Shown piece by piece: positions 54,873-63,539 of a DNA stretch of 64,000 bases. The stretch covers positions 1-64,000 of the forward strand of contig USHA01000001.1 in the NCBI GenBank assembly GCA_900554325.1, written 5' to 3'. Every line of letters starts with the position of its first letter. Positions within the stretch are counted from its first letter, which is position 1. This DNA comes from an uncultured Collinsella sp. GTDB taxonomy: Bacteria; Actinomycetota; Coriobacteriia; Coriobacteriales; Coriobacteriaceae. The position numbers were made by a program, and so were the translations under genes. Below the pieces are notes generated by a model, which made no database searches, had not been told where the DNA came from, and saw only the letters and a program-made list of their open reading frames with translations.

Positions 54873-56087
54873 CTATGCGACAACAACCTGTATTTCGCTG
54901 AGCGCACGCTCAGCTTGACGGGCCGCTTCATCCGCATCGAAACCTTTGCATACCACATGCCCAATCCGGTCATTGCTCGAATGGGGGGTCTCGATCGAAT
55001 CCCCAGGGGAGAGATAGATTTCGACCTCCTCGACCCCCTCCGCCTCGTGCACAGATTCGGGCACGTCGATAGTCCGCAGCGACCCCGCACGGCCCGCGGT
55101 GATGAAGCGGATCGCCGAACCGCGATGAAGCCTACGGGTGAAGTCAAACGGCAGGCCGAGAGCCGTCGCCACGGTGCCCTCTACGAAATCTATGCCTGTC
55201 GACAGCGGCACGAGCTTGGAGGTGATGAAGTCGCCGCCGAGGCGGGCCGCCATCTCGATGACCTTCGGACCGTCCTCTGTGAGCATGATCTCGGTGTGAG
55301 ACGGCCCCGTGACGATACCGATGGCCTCGACGGTCCTCCTCGCCACCTCGCGGATGGCCTCCTGCGCCTCCACTGGAAGCCGCGACGGCTCGGAGTGGCC
55401 GAGTTCCACGAAATACGGCGGCTCGGTGGTCAGCTTGTCGGTAATAGCCAGAATTGTCGTTGCGCCGTTGACGGTCATGCCCTCCACGCTCACCTCACGG
55501 CCGGTGACACGCTGCTCGACCATGACGGTCCCCTTACGGGAGAAGCCGCGAAAGAGCTCAAAAAGCTCACCAACGGGTGCAGAGCGGTTATCGGGGGTGA
55601 TGAGCTTGACTCCGCGGCTGGCAGCGGAGTCAGCAGGCTTGGCGATGCAATCGTAGCCGAAGTGCTCAAGGGCGCTCGCGAACTCCTCGACGGTGTTGCA
55701 CACCCTGAACTCAGGCATCGGTACCCCGTGCTCCGCGAGCCTGGTCCGCATGGCGTCTTTCTGGGTGGCGCACACGGCGTCCTCGGACGAAATGCCCGTC
55801 GGAAGCCCCAGGCGCTCCGAGACGATCGCGGCGACCCTCACGGGCGCATCGCTGGTGGAGGTGATCACGAAGTCGGCTCCTTCCCTGCGAGCCAGGCTCT
55901 CCACGGCCTCGACGTCGAGCGTGCTCGTAAGCGAGAAAGCGTCGGCGACACGGGCGCCCGGCGCATCGGGGTCGTAGTCCGCGCACACCACCCGGAAGCC
56001 GAGTCTCTGCGCCGCCTCGATGGCGGGCAGCTGCAGCCGACTCCCCCCGAGCATCACGACGGTTCCTCGTTTCTCCCTTTGATTCAT
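54873..56087 (-). CDS. ATP-grasp carboxylate-amine ligase-type enzyme
   Basis: A 404-aa ATP-grasp protein. The pre-ATP-grasp domain (VVMLGGSRLQLPAIEAAQRL, CADYDPDAPG) is followed by the ATP-binding domain with DCIAKPADSAASRGV and EVSVEGMTVNG, and catalytic-region TEIMLTEDGPKVIEMAARLGGDF. Relatives include PurK/PurT and carbamoyl-phosphate-type ligases that join a carboxylate to an amine. It is the last gene of the nonulosonic acid operon, overlapping the PseG-like gene by 4 bp, so it may decorate or couple the sugar. Target unknown. Confidence 0.82.
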   Translation of the reverse strand: MNQREKRGTVVMLGGSRLQLPAIEAAQRLGFRVVCADYDPDAPGARVADAFSLTSTLDVEAVESLARREGADFVITSTSDAPVRVAAIVSERLGLPTGISSEDAVCATQKDAMRTRLAEHGVPMPEFRVCNTVEEFASALEHFGYDCIAKPADSAASRGVKLITPDNRSAPVGELFELFRGFSRKGTVMVEQRVTGREVSVEGMTVNGATTILAITDKLTTEPPYFVELGHSEPSRLPVEAQEAIREVARRTVEAIGIVTGPSHTEIMLTEDGPKVIEMAARLGGDFITSKLVPLSTGIDFVEGTVATALGLPFDFTRRLHRGSAIRFITAGRAGSLRTIDVPESVHEAEGVEEVEIYLSPGDSIETPHSSNDRIGHVVCKGFDADEAARQAERALSEIQVVVA

Positions 56088-57136
56088 AGCCGCATTATCT
56101 CCTTCGCTATCTTCTCCGCCCCGAGCCCGTCGATGAGGCCGTGGGCGCGCCTCGCCAAAGCTGCAGTGCACACGGGATCGGAGGCCAGGCCGGCAAGGCG
56201 GTCGATGCATGCCGCCGCTGTCCGGGACACGTCTTCCCCCACCGGCCCGCAATACTCGATGGCACCGAGGCGCGCGAGGGACTCGGCGCTCGCAACCTGC
56301 TCCTCGACCATAGAGAACGCCACCGTCGGCAGCCCCGCGGCGGCCAATTCATATACGGTCGTCCCGTTGGCCGAGACGGCAGCATCGCAACGGGCCATGA
56401 GGTCAGCCATGTCGGACACCGCACGCATCACATCCACGCGGCGACTCTCGGAGGCGATTCGCTCAACCGTCGAGGCGGCATCATCCGCCACCATTCCGCC
56501 CACAACGACGTCAAACCCAACCCCGTCGAGCCGGGCGTCATCGAGGACGGCTGCGAGGAAGGCAGGCAGGAACCCGAAGGGATCGGTACTGCCCGTCGTG
56601 ACCAGAACCCTGGAGATGGACCCCTCGCGCTCGCGGTGCACCTCGTTGAAGCGCGCCCCCAGCGGGGCGTAACCGGGACCGAGAAGGAGCCGCGTCCCAC
56701 GCGGCCCGTATGTGCGCCCGTAGAACCCCTCGTCGACGTCGGTGGAGTAGTTCGCGATGAGCGAGAGGGAGCCGAGATCGCCGCCCTTGCTGCCCAGGTA
56801 GCAAACCTTCGCATGGGGAGACAATCTGTCGACATACCCGGAGGTGACGGCATATGTGTCGACGAGCACGACGGGATCATTCTGCCCATCGCAAAGCCCG
56901 CATAGGACCTTGGAGCCCTCGGCGAGCTCTCGCCAATCGGTACCGAGCACGCGAGCAGCGAAGCCGCGGCCCCCGATGACGTCAACCGGCCCTTCATCAG
57001 AGAGGACGAACTCCACGTCTGCGCCGAATCCCGCTAAGGCGTCCGCTAGGGACAGGCAGCGCATCACGTGACCACCGGAAATAGCCGGGTTCGCATCCGT
57101 CCGAATGTATATCTTCCTATGAAAAGAGCCTTGCAT
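56084..57136 (-). CDS. pseG: PseG-like UDP-sugar hydrolase
   Basis: A 350-aa GT-B-fold protein with RTDANPAISGGHVMRCLSLADAL, the PseG N-terminal glycine-rich motif, DTYAVTSGY and a C-terminal nucleotide-binding half (VTTGSTDPFGF, AVSANGTTVYELAAAGLPTV). PseG removes UDP from the 2,4-diacetamido-trideoxy sugar in pseudaminic acid synthesis. The ATG at 57136 follows GAGGGGAGAGC. It overlaps the epimerase gene upstream by 20 bp and the ATP-grasp gene downstream by 4 bp (ATGA). Confidence 0.83.
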   Translation of the reverse strand: MQGSFHRKIYIRTDANPAISGGHVMRCLSLADALAGFGADVEFVLSDEGPVDVIGGRGFAARVLGTDWRELAEGSKVLCGLCDGQNDPVVLVDTYAVTSGYVDRLSPHAKVCYLGSKGGDLGSLSLIANYSTDVDEGFYGRTYGPRGTRLLLGPGYAPLGARFNEVHREREGSISRVLVTTGSTDPFGFLPAFLAAVLDDARLDGVGFDVVVGGMVADDAASTVERIASESRRVDVMRAVSDMADLMARCDAAVSANGTTVYELAAAGLPTVAFSMVEEQVASAESLARLGAIEYCGPVGEDVSRTAAACIDRLAGLASDPVCTAALARRAHGLIDGLGAEKIAKEIMRL

Positions 57137-58115
57137 GCTCTCCCCTCTCAAGCTCTCTGCGATAATCTTCCATCAGAACGTAAGGGTCGCCGTAAAGCGG
57201 TCTGAAGCCGAGCTCCTCTTTGATCTTCGTGTTGTCCATCCTTGGGAAAGAGCCGTTGTTTGGCCTACTCGGATCAGACGAGACTTCTGACTCTCCGCAC
57301 TCGCCGGCAAAGGCCCTGGCGGTCGCTTCGGCGAGTTCCAAGATTGAGAAATTCTCATCGTAGGAAACATTATAGAGACCTTGGCCATCGCTGCTCTCCA
57401 GTGCATCCGCGATAGCACGCGCCATGTCTTTCACATATAGGACGTCCTTTGGGGTGTCGGGATCGCCGAATACGGTAATCTCCTCCCCGATTGCCGCGCG
57501 CTCCATAAATATCTGAAGGCCCGATTTAATCACGACACCGTCTTTTGCAAAAGAGCCGTGTGGACCGACTCCGTATATCGACGGGATCCTCAGCCATATG
57601 TTCTTCATGCCGTAGCGCTCGTTATAGTAGCGGAGCATCTCCGCCTTCTCGTTATTGCTCACAACGTATGCGGCGTGATCATCTGTATACGAGAACATCG
57701 GTCGAGTCTCTTCCGTTATGATCGCCTCTGCAGGATACAGCCTGCAGTCAAACCGCGACACGATGTCAACGAGTCGGTTTACCCCGTGCCCGCGCAGCCA
57801 GTTGAGAAGATTGATGGTGCCGACAACGTTGGTCTGGATGAAATCTGCGATGTCCTCTGATTCCGAGTCCTTCTCGATATTGGCAGGCATTCGGGCGGCA
57901 AGGGACACCGCGGCATCGATCTTCCAGCCGTCAAGCGCGCTCAAAGTCCCAGGCTCAACCATATCCACCATCACGTATGGCACACCGAGTCTCTCGTAAT
58001 GGGCCTTAAAGTTCTGATTTCTGCCAGTTGCTATAACCTCATGTCCGCGAGCGAGTAGCTCGTCAACCGCATACACGCCGATAAAACTCGAACCGCCAAT
58101 CACCAGAAATCTCAT
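57117..58115 (-). CDS. NAD-dependent epimerase/dehydratase (SDR), first copy
   Basis: A 332-aa extended SDR. It has the GGSSFIGVYAVDELLARGHEV nucleotide-binding motif (variant of GxxGxxG) and a weaker YxxxK-region (YVVSNNEKAEML), plus LRIPSIYGVGPHGS. It is paralogous to the next gene upstream. Such enzymes make or invert sugar-nucleotide positions. The ATG at 58115 follows GAAAGGTGGCTTAAC. A role in modifying the nonulosonic acid or its precursor is inferred from position. Confidence 0.85.
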   Translation of the reverse strand: MRFLVIGGSSFIGVYAVDELLARGHEVIATGRNQNFKAHYERLGVPYVMVDMVEPGTLSALDGWKIDAAVSLAARMPANIEKDSESEDIADFIQTNVVGTINLLNWLRGHGVNRLVDIVSRFDCRLYPAEAIITEETRPMFSYTDDHAAYVVSNNEKAEMLRYYNERYGMKNIWLRIPSIYGVGPHGSFAKDGVVIKSGLQIFMERAAIGEEITVFGDPDTPKDVLYVKDMARAIADALESSDGQGLYNVSYDENFSILELAEATARAFAGECGESEVSSDPSRPNNGSFPRMDNTKIKEELGFRPLYGDPYVLMEDYRRELERGEHARLFS

Positions 58116-58171
58116 GTTAAGCCACCTTTCTCGAACTCACACAGGAGAAGATCGGCTCAACAATGACTACG

Positions 58172-59209
58172 TTAGCGAGCCACCCCCCCGCCGTCGCTTG
58201 CACAGAACAGTTCCGGCATCACGCCGCGCTCTTCCTCGCATTTCCAGTCCGCCATCAAATCGCGGAAGTCGGCAAACCTGGGCTCGTAACCGAAATCGCG
58301 TCGAGCGCGGGAGATGTCGAAGGAGTACGGGCGTATGCCGTTGCCCCTGGAGCTGTCGACACGCACCTCAGAGGTGCCGTCGGCGCCCGCGAAGACCCCA
58401 GCGATCGCCTCGGCCTGCTCACGGAGGGAGACCGGCCGTCCTGACCCGATGTTGTACAGGCCCTCCGCGACATCGCTGCCGCCAGCACGGACGAAGGCCT
58501 GCGCGACGTCCTTCACGCTCACGATGTCGCGCTTCGCGCCGTCGGCATCGCCGAAGACCGTGATGGGCTCGCCGGACTTGGCCTTGTCGACGAATATGCC
58601 GATCCCGGACCTCCTCACCGCGCCATTGACGCGAAGGGACCCGTGGGGCCCGCAACCGTAGACGGGAGGGAGCCGGAAGACGCAGTTCCTCATCCCGTAC
58701 TGCTCGTTGTAATAGAAGAGGAGGTCGGCGGAGGCGTTCTTCGAGATGACGTAGGCCGCATGGTCTCCGCTCAGCCTGAAATCGCGCGGCCAGTCCTCTC
58801 GGACGGGGGCCGAGGGGCTCCAGCGGTTCTGCACGTCCGCGTAGGAGGTCGTCGACACGATGCGCCCCACGCCGACCCCACGCGCCCACTCGAGCAGATA
58901 AGCCGTCCCCAGGGCGTTCGTCCGGATGTACTCGGCGGCGTCGTCCTCGCTGGAAAGGTTGAAATCCGAGTTCGCTGGCAGCCTGCCCGCGAGATGCGCG
59001 ACGAAGTCGACGTCTTGAGGTAGCTCGCCGAACCCCGAGGGGTCGTCTAGGTCAAACGGACGGTACTCGACGCCCAGCCGCCGGTAGTGGTCGGCGAAGC
59101 GCCGGTTCCTCCCCGTACCGACCACGGAATAGCCAGCCTCCAAAAGAGCATCCACCACGTAGGCGCCTATGAAGCTCGACGCCCCTATGACGAGACATTT
59201 CTTAGCCAA
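58172..59209 (-). CDS. NAD-dependent epimerase/dehydratase (SDR), second copy
   Basis: A 345-aa extended SDR similar to its downstream neighbour (GASSFIGAYVVDALLEAGYS, RLPPVYGCGPHGSLRVNG). YVISKNASADLLFYYNEQYG carries the YxxxK-like site. The start is TTG at 59209 after GGAGG. The pair share the same IPS/PPxYGxGPHGS block, suggesting duplication. The substrate is unknown. Confidence 0.85.
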   Translation of the reverse strand: MAKKCLVIGASSFIGAYVVDALLEAGYSVVGTGRNRRFADHYRRLGVEYRPFDLDDPSGFGELPQDVDFVAHLAGRLPANSDFNLSSEDDAAEYIRTNALGTAYLLEWARGVGVGRIVSTTSYADVQNRWSPSAPVREDWPRDFRLSGDHAAYVISKNASADLLFYYNEQYGMRNCVFRLPPVYGCGPHGSLRVNGAVRRSGIGIFVDKAKSGEPITVFGDADGAKRDIVSVKDVAQAFVRAGGSDVAEGLYNIGSGRPVSLREQAEAIAGVFAGADGTSEVRVDSSRGNGIRPYSFDISRARRDFGYEPRFADFRDLMADWKCEEERGVMPELFCASDGGGVAR

Positions 59210-59238
59210 AACGGCCTCCTTCCAACATGGCGAAAGTA

Positions 59239-60270
59239 CTACAGGTCCGCCGCAGTAATCGGCTCGCCGAACTTGATCTCGCGCTTCGCGGCGCGCCCCA
59301 GAAGATCATCGAGGTGCTTAGGTGCGAGGCCGTGCGCCGGGCGGATGCTGCGAACGTTCTCGCTCGTGAACTTCTCTCCGGGCGCGATGTCCCTCACTGC
59401 GTAGAGGGAGCGGCGGCCGGCGAGGCCCCTCTCCTCCCTCTCGGAGCGCTCGTACGTCACCCGCCCGACGGATGCCTTCGCGCGGCGCACGTCGCGGACC
59501 ATAGCGCTGAACTCAGCCGGTTCCATAGAGAACTCCGAGTCCACGGTCTTCTGCTTGCGGGAGATGCAGTAGTGCTTCTCTATGACGCTCGCGCCCAGCG
59601 TGGCGGCGGCGACATCGACACCCCAGCCCATCGAATGATCGGAGAGGCCCACCGCGCAGCCGAAGCGGGCGCCCATGTCGGCCATCGTCGCGATGTTCAT
59701 GTCCTCGTACACGGCGGGGTACTCGCTCGTGCACTTCAGGAGCACAATCCGCTCGTTGCCCACGGAGCGGCACGCCTCCACGGCGTCGGCAATCTCGTCG
59801 ATGCCGCCCATCCCGCAGGAGATGACCATCGGCTTGCCCTTCGAGGCGGCGTAGCGTATGAGCGGCACGTCGACGAGCTCGGGGGATGCGATCTTGTACA
59901 TCTCGCAACCAATGGACTCGAGGAAGTCGACGGAGGTGGGGTCGAAGACCGAGGAGAGGAAGTCCATCCCCAGCCGCTCGCATTCCTCCTTGATCTCGGC
60001 CTGCCACTCCCAGGGGGTGTGCGCCTCCTCGTACAGGTCGTAAAGGGTGCGCCCCTCCCAGAGACCGCCCGGCGTGGTCTGGAAGTCGGGGGAATCGCAG
60101 TCGATGGTGATCGTGTCGGCGGTGAAGGTCTGCAGCTTCAGGCAATCTGCCCCCGCCTCTGCGGCCGAGCGGACGATCTCCATCGCCTTGTCCACGCTGC
60201 CGCCGTGGTTCCCGCTCATCTCCGCAATGAAATATACCTCACCGCGCTCAATGGTCTCAAATAGCTTCAT
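59239..60270 (-). CDS. pseI: Nonulosonic acid synthase (NeuB/PseI-like)
   Basis: A 343-aa sialic-acid synthase-family enzyme that condenses a hexose derivative with phosphoenolpyruvate. It shows AEMSGNHGGSVDKAMEIV (AEMSGNH as in PseI), LKLQTFTADTITI, LSSVFDPTSVDFLES, LKCTSEYPA and GLSDHSMG. A C-terminal SAF/antifreeze-like domain starts near 285 (RRSLYAVRDIAPGEKFT). The start at 60270 is ATG. It overlaps nothing but is separated from the CMP-transferase gene by only 4 bp. Confidence 0.9.
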   Translation of the reverse strand: MKLFETIERGEVYFIAEMSGNHGGSVDKAMEIVRSAAEAGADCLKLQTFTADTITIDCDSPDFQTTPGGLWEGRTLYDLYEEAHTPWEWQAEIKEECERLGMDFLSSVFDPTSVDFLESIGCEMYKIASPELVDVPLIRYAASKGKPMVISCGMGGIDEIADAVEACRSVGNERIVLLKCTSEYPAVYEDMNIATMADMGARFGCAVGLSDHSMGWGVDVAAATLGASVIEKHYCISRKQKTVDSEFSMEPAEFSAMVRDVRRAKASVGRVTYERSEREERGLAGRRSLYAVRDIAPGEKFTSENVRSIRPAHGLAPKHLDDLLGRAAKREIKFGEPITAADL

Positions 60271-60274
60271 ATCC

Positions 60275-60967
60275 TCAATCCTCCTGAATCATTGACAGGT
60301 ACTTCTGCTCCGCGATCTCCCAATCCTCGAGCGTGTCGATGTCCTGGACGTACTTGCTCGGGATACGAAGCGCGCGAGTCCGCTCGGTGATAAAGCTGCC
60401 GCTCCTTTTGAAGGCCTCGGTGTTGGCGAAGTAGAAGCGCCCACAGTCATGGACCATCTCGGGGAGGTCCTGGCTCCGGGCCTGGGCGTATTCCGGGAAC
60501 GCGTACCCGACAGACCCATCCTCCCCGACCTTGAACCCGCGAAGCGGGGGGAAATCGAAGGAGGTCACCGGGATCACCGAGCTCGCTCCTCCATCCAGTA
60601 TCGACGCGGCCTCCCGCAGTTCGGACGCTCTCACGAAGGGTGCGGTGGGATAGAGGCAGCATATCGTATCAAAAGAGGCCCCCCTCCTTTGATACTCATC
60701 AAGCACCTCGCACAGCACGTCGGCCGTGGTAGCGTAGTCGCTGCTCGCCGCCTCGCTTCGCATGAACGGAACCTCGGCGCCGCATCCGCGCGACACCTCC
60801 GCGATCTCGTCGTCGTCGGTCGAGACCATCACCGTGTCGAAGACACCGCTCGCGAGGGCGGCCTCTATGGAGTAGGCGATGATCGATTTGCCGCAGAACT
60901 CCTTGATGTTCTTGCGCGGGACGCGCTTGGAGCCGCCGCGCGCCGTTATTATGCAGATGCTAGTCAT
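60275..60967 (-). CDS. pseF: CMP-nonulosonic acid cytidylyltransferase (PseF/NeuA-like)
   Basis: A 230-aa nucleotidyltransferase that activates the nonulosonic acid with CTP. The nucleotide-binding motif is ITARGGSKRVPRKNIKEF at the N terminus, with TVMVSTDDDEIAEV and LYPTAPF following. The ATG at 60967 lies inside the last codons of the acetyltransferase gene (TATGACTAG), so the two are translationally coupled. Phase-variable translation of the upstream acetyltransferase could therefore reduce this product too. Confidence 0.9.
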   Translation of the reverse strand: MTSICIITARGGSKRVPRKNIKEFCGKSIIAYSIEAALASGVFDTVMVSTDDDEIAEVSRGCGAEVPFMRSEAASSDYATTADVLCEVLDEYQRRGASFDTICCLYPTAPFVRASELREAASILDGGASSVIPVTSFDFPPLRGFKVGEDGSVGYAFPEYAQARSQDLPEMVHDCGRFYFANTEAFKRSGSFITERTRALRIPSKYVQDIDTLEDWEIAEQKYLSMIQED

Positions 60968-61634
60968 AGAAGAACACCCCGTTTGCATGGGAATCTACGG
61001 CAGCCTTCCGGTTTTCCTTGATGACGAGGTTCGGGCTCTCTCCGAAGACGATGGAGTTGCTCGGAACGTCTTGGTCCTTTATGCAGGCGTTGGCCCCGAT
61101 GATTACGTTATCGCCGATGCGACAGCCCCCGACGACCTTGCTGTCGCTCATCATGAAGACGCGTTTACCGAATCTGGGGTAGACGCCGTTGTTGTTGCCA
61201 ACGGTGCAGCCCTGCGAGAACGTGAAGTAGTCTGCGTACTCAGCGCGCCCCATAACGGCACCAAGAGGATGGTCGAAAGTGAAGATATCGGGCAGCTCGA
61301 CCTCGTAATACAGGTCTGCGGAACTAAGGGCCCGATTCAGCGCATAGATCTTATCGCACACGGAGCGCACCCCCCCCCCCCGGTGGTGAATCTCGTTGGA
61401 TAGGGTGTAGAGGAAATGGGCCCACTGGCATCCGTGCAAGGGATCAAAGATCACCTCTCCATCACGACTGTAGTACTTGTTCTTGATACGGATGAAGCGC
61501 TCCTCGAGCCTGCCCAAGGTTGCTGTCCAGGCGTCATCGATAGCCTCGCGCTCCGCATCGCTCAACGGAAAAAGACTCACGATCTGTCTTACGAGCTGAG
61601 CCCTCACCTCAGTCTCGGACGCCATGAGCCTCAT
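60960..61634 (-). CDS. Hexapeptide-repeat acetyltransferase with a G12 tract
   Basis: A 224-aa left-handed beta-helix acetyltransferase similar to the gene at 62872. The N-terminal helical part (LVRQIVSLFPLSDAEREAIDD), FDPLHGCQWAHFLYTLSNEIHH, and the C-terminal hexapeptide repeats (FTFSQGCTVGNNNGVYPRFG, VVGGCRIGDNVIIGANACIKD) are present. Codons about 85-88 are encoded within 12 consecutive G, giving HHRGGGVRSVCD; the homologue has no such run. The frame is open at 12. The ATG at 61634 overlaps the PseC-like stop (ATGA). It probably acetylates a UDP-amino sugar. Confidence 0.82.
   Translation of the reverse strand: MRLMASETEVRAQLVRQIVSLFPLSDAEREAIDDAWTATLGRLEERFIRIKNKYYSRDGEVIFDPLHGCQWAHFLYTLSNEIHHRGGGVRSVCDKIYALNRALSSADLYYEVELPDIFTFDHPLGAVMGRAEYADYFTFSQGCTVGNNNGVYPRFGKRVFMMSDSKVVGGCRIGDNVIIGANACIKDQDVPSNSIVFGESPNLVIKENRKAAVDSHANGVFFYD
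61370..61381. repeat. C12/G12 homopolymer inside a coding sequence
   Basis: Twelve C on the plus strand (G on the coding strand), codons about 85-88 of the acetyltransferase. The exact length of 12 leaves the frame open; 11 or 13 would shift it. Equal in length to the run at 42207-42218. Confidence 0.88.
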
Positions 61635-62842
61635 CGTCTCGTCCCCTTGTTGGCGCGGCACCACTCGACGACCTTCGTCACGGCGTCGACAACGAGCTGC
61701 GCGTCGTCGTCGGTGAGGCCGCAGTGCAACGGCAGCGTCACGCAGCGATCGTAGTAGTCCTCGGCGTTGGGGCATTCGCCGCGGCCATGCCCCAGGTCCT
61801 TGTAGTAGGGCAGCAGGTACACGGGCAGGTAGTGAACGTTCACCCCCAGGTTCTCCGCGCGCAGCGCATCGAAGATCCAGCGACGGGTGACGCCCAGGGC
61901 ATCAGTGTCGAACTTCAAGCAGTACAGGTGCCGCACCGTATCCTCGGGGGTCGCATCGATTTGGAACTGCACCTCAGGGATCTCGGAGAAACGCTCGTTG
62001 TAGAAGGCCACGAGCTCCTTGCGACGGGTCCCGAACTGCCCGAGGCGCTCCATCTGGCTCACGCCCAGCGAAGCTTCGATGTCGCTGATGCGGTAGTTGT
62101 AGCCCAAGACGAGCTGCTCGTAGTACCAGCCGCCTTGGTCCTTCTCGCGCATGAACCCATGATCGCGCGTGATGCCGTGCTTGGCGTAAAGCTCCACCAT
62201 CTTGCCCAGCTCGGAGTCGTTGGTAGCCACCGCACCGCCCTCGCCGGTGGTTATGGTCTTCACCGGATGGAAGCTAAACGTCGTGATGTCCGCGATGGAA
62301 CCCACGGCGCGGCCGTCATGACGCGTACCGATGGAATGGGCTGCGTCCTCGATGAATGTCAGCCCGTTCTCATCGCAGATCTTGCGGATCTCATCGGAAT
62401 CGACATGCACGCCGCCGAAGTCCACCGCCACGATCGCCCTCGTCTTGTCGGTCAGCTTCTCACGGATCGACGTGGGGTCGATGTTCCAGGTGCCGGGGTC
62501 GATGTCGGCGAACACCGGGGTCGCGCCGCAGTAGCGCACGCAGTTGGCGGAGGCGGCAAAGGTGATGGGCGACACGATCACCTCGTCGCCGGGCTTGATC
62601 CCGGCGGCCAGGCACGCCACATGCAGCGCTGCGGTGCCGTTGGCCACCGCTGTCACGAACTTGGCGCCGGTCGCCGCCTTGATGGACTCCTCGAAGGCCT
62701 CTGTCGCGGGACCGCAGGTAAGATAGTCGCCGCGAAGGCAATCGACCACCGCTTTGATGTCGTCCTCGTTGATGTCCTGATGGCCGTAGCCCAGAACCCT
62801 TGAACTGGTAGGCGTCCCGCCGTTGATTGCGAGCTCTTCCAT
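61631..62842 (-). CDS. pseC: UDP-4-keto-sugar aminotransferase (PseC/DegT-like)
   Basis: A 403-aa PLP-dependent aminotransferase of the DegT/DnrJ/EryC1 family. The PLP lysine is Lys195 in SFHPVKTITTGEGG, with IEDAAHSIG (Asp165-region) and GTAALHVACLAAGI. PseC forms the 4-amino sugar after the dehydratase step. The ATG at 62842 follows AGGAGGTTTAAC. The gene overlaps the G12 acetyltransferase by 4 bp downstream. Confidence 0.9.
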   Translation of the reverse strand: MEELAINGGTPTSSRVLGYGHQDINEDDIKAVVDCLRGDYLTCGPATEAFEESIKAATGAKFVTAVANGTAALHVACLAAGIKPGDEVIVSPITFAASANCVRYCGATPVFADIDPGTWNIDPTSIREKLTDKTRAIVAVDFGGVHVDSDEIRKICDENGLTFIEDAAHSIGTRHDGRAVGSIADITTFSFHPVKTITTGEGGAVATNDSELGKMVELYAKHGITRDHGFMREKDQGGWYYEQLVLGYNYRISDIEASLGVSQMERLGQFGTRRKELVAFYNERFSEIPEVQFQIDATPEDTVRHLYCLKFDTDALGVTRRWIFDALRAENLGVNVHYLPVYLLPYYKDLGHGRGECPNAEDYYDRCVTLPLHCGLTDDDAQLVVDAVTKVVEWCRANKGTRR

Positions 62843-62871
62843 GTTAAACCTCCTGTCTGATCGCCATTCCG

Positions 62872-63528
62872 CTAGCCTCTGGGTGAGATGTTTAGGTTCG
62901 GCGACTTACCGTATACAACAGAGCCGTCGGGAACGCTCTCGTCCCTCACGACGGCGCCCTCTCCGATTAGGCAGCCGTCACCGATGCGCGAGTCTCCAAG
63001 CACTTTGCTGCCGGCGCACATCTGCACGTCACGCCCGATGACGGGATAAATCTCATTGAGGTTTCCGACCGTGCAGCCCTGTGTGAACGAGAACCCCTCG
63101 CCGTAGGAGGCGCGCCCCATGAAAGAGCCGGTCGGGTGGTCGAAGGCGAAGGTCTCGGGCATCTCCACCTCGTAGTACAGGTCGCAACCGGATACCGCCT
63201 TCATCTGGCCGTATATCTTGTCACAGACAACGCGGGCGGCCTCGGAGTTGTCCCTTTCCTCGCGATAGATGGTGTTCGCGGTGAGGTACAGGAACAGGGC
63301 CCATTGACAGGTATGCAGGGGATCGAAGTAGGCCTCGCGCTCCCCCGCCGCGTTGAGCTTCCAGTAATACTTGTTGTCGTTGGCCGAGATGTTGCGCTCA
63401 AGCCTCTCCAGCGTGCGCTCCATATGCTTGGTGATCAGGCGCTCGTCCTCGATGGACTTGAAGAAATTGTTGCCGATCTGGTTGAGCAGCATGTCCTTGA
63501 CGTCTCGCAGCGGGAATCGGTAAATCAT
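62872..63528 (-). CDS. Hexapeptide-repeat acetyltransferase
   Basis: A 218-aa paralogue of the G12 gene: MIYRFPLRDVKDMLLNQIGN, FDPLHTCQWALFLYLTANTIYR, CDLYYEVEMP and FSFTQGCTVGNLNEIYPVIG with the beta-helix at the end (GDSRIGDGCLIGEGAVVRDE). It lies between the dehydratase and aminotransferase genes, so it may be the N-acetyltransferase of the pathway (the PseH or LegH/PglD role). Serine-acetyltransferase-like features mean an O-acetyl role is possible. The start follows GAAGGAGGGCAAG. Confidence 0.8.
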   Translation of the reverse strand: MIYRFPLRDVKDMLLNQIGNNFFKSIEDERLITKHMERTLERLERNISANDNKYYWKLNAAGEREAYFDPLHTCQWALFLYLTANTIYREERDNSEAARVVCDKIYGQMKAVSGCDLYYEVEMPETFAFDHPTGSFMGRASYGEGFSFTQGCTVGNLNEIYPVIGRDVQMCAGSKVLGDSRIGDGCLIGEGAVVRDESVPDGSVVYGKSPNLNISPRG

Positions 63529-63539
63529 CTTGCCCTCCT

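Noticed and set aside
61724..62803. A 359-codon plus-strand frame
   Set aside because: It is antisense to the PseC-like aminotransferase, which has the PLP lysine and strong family similarity.
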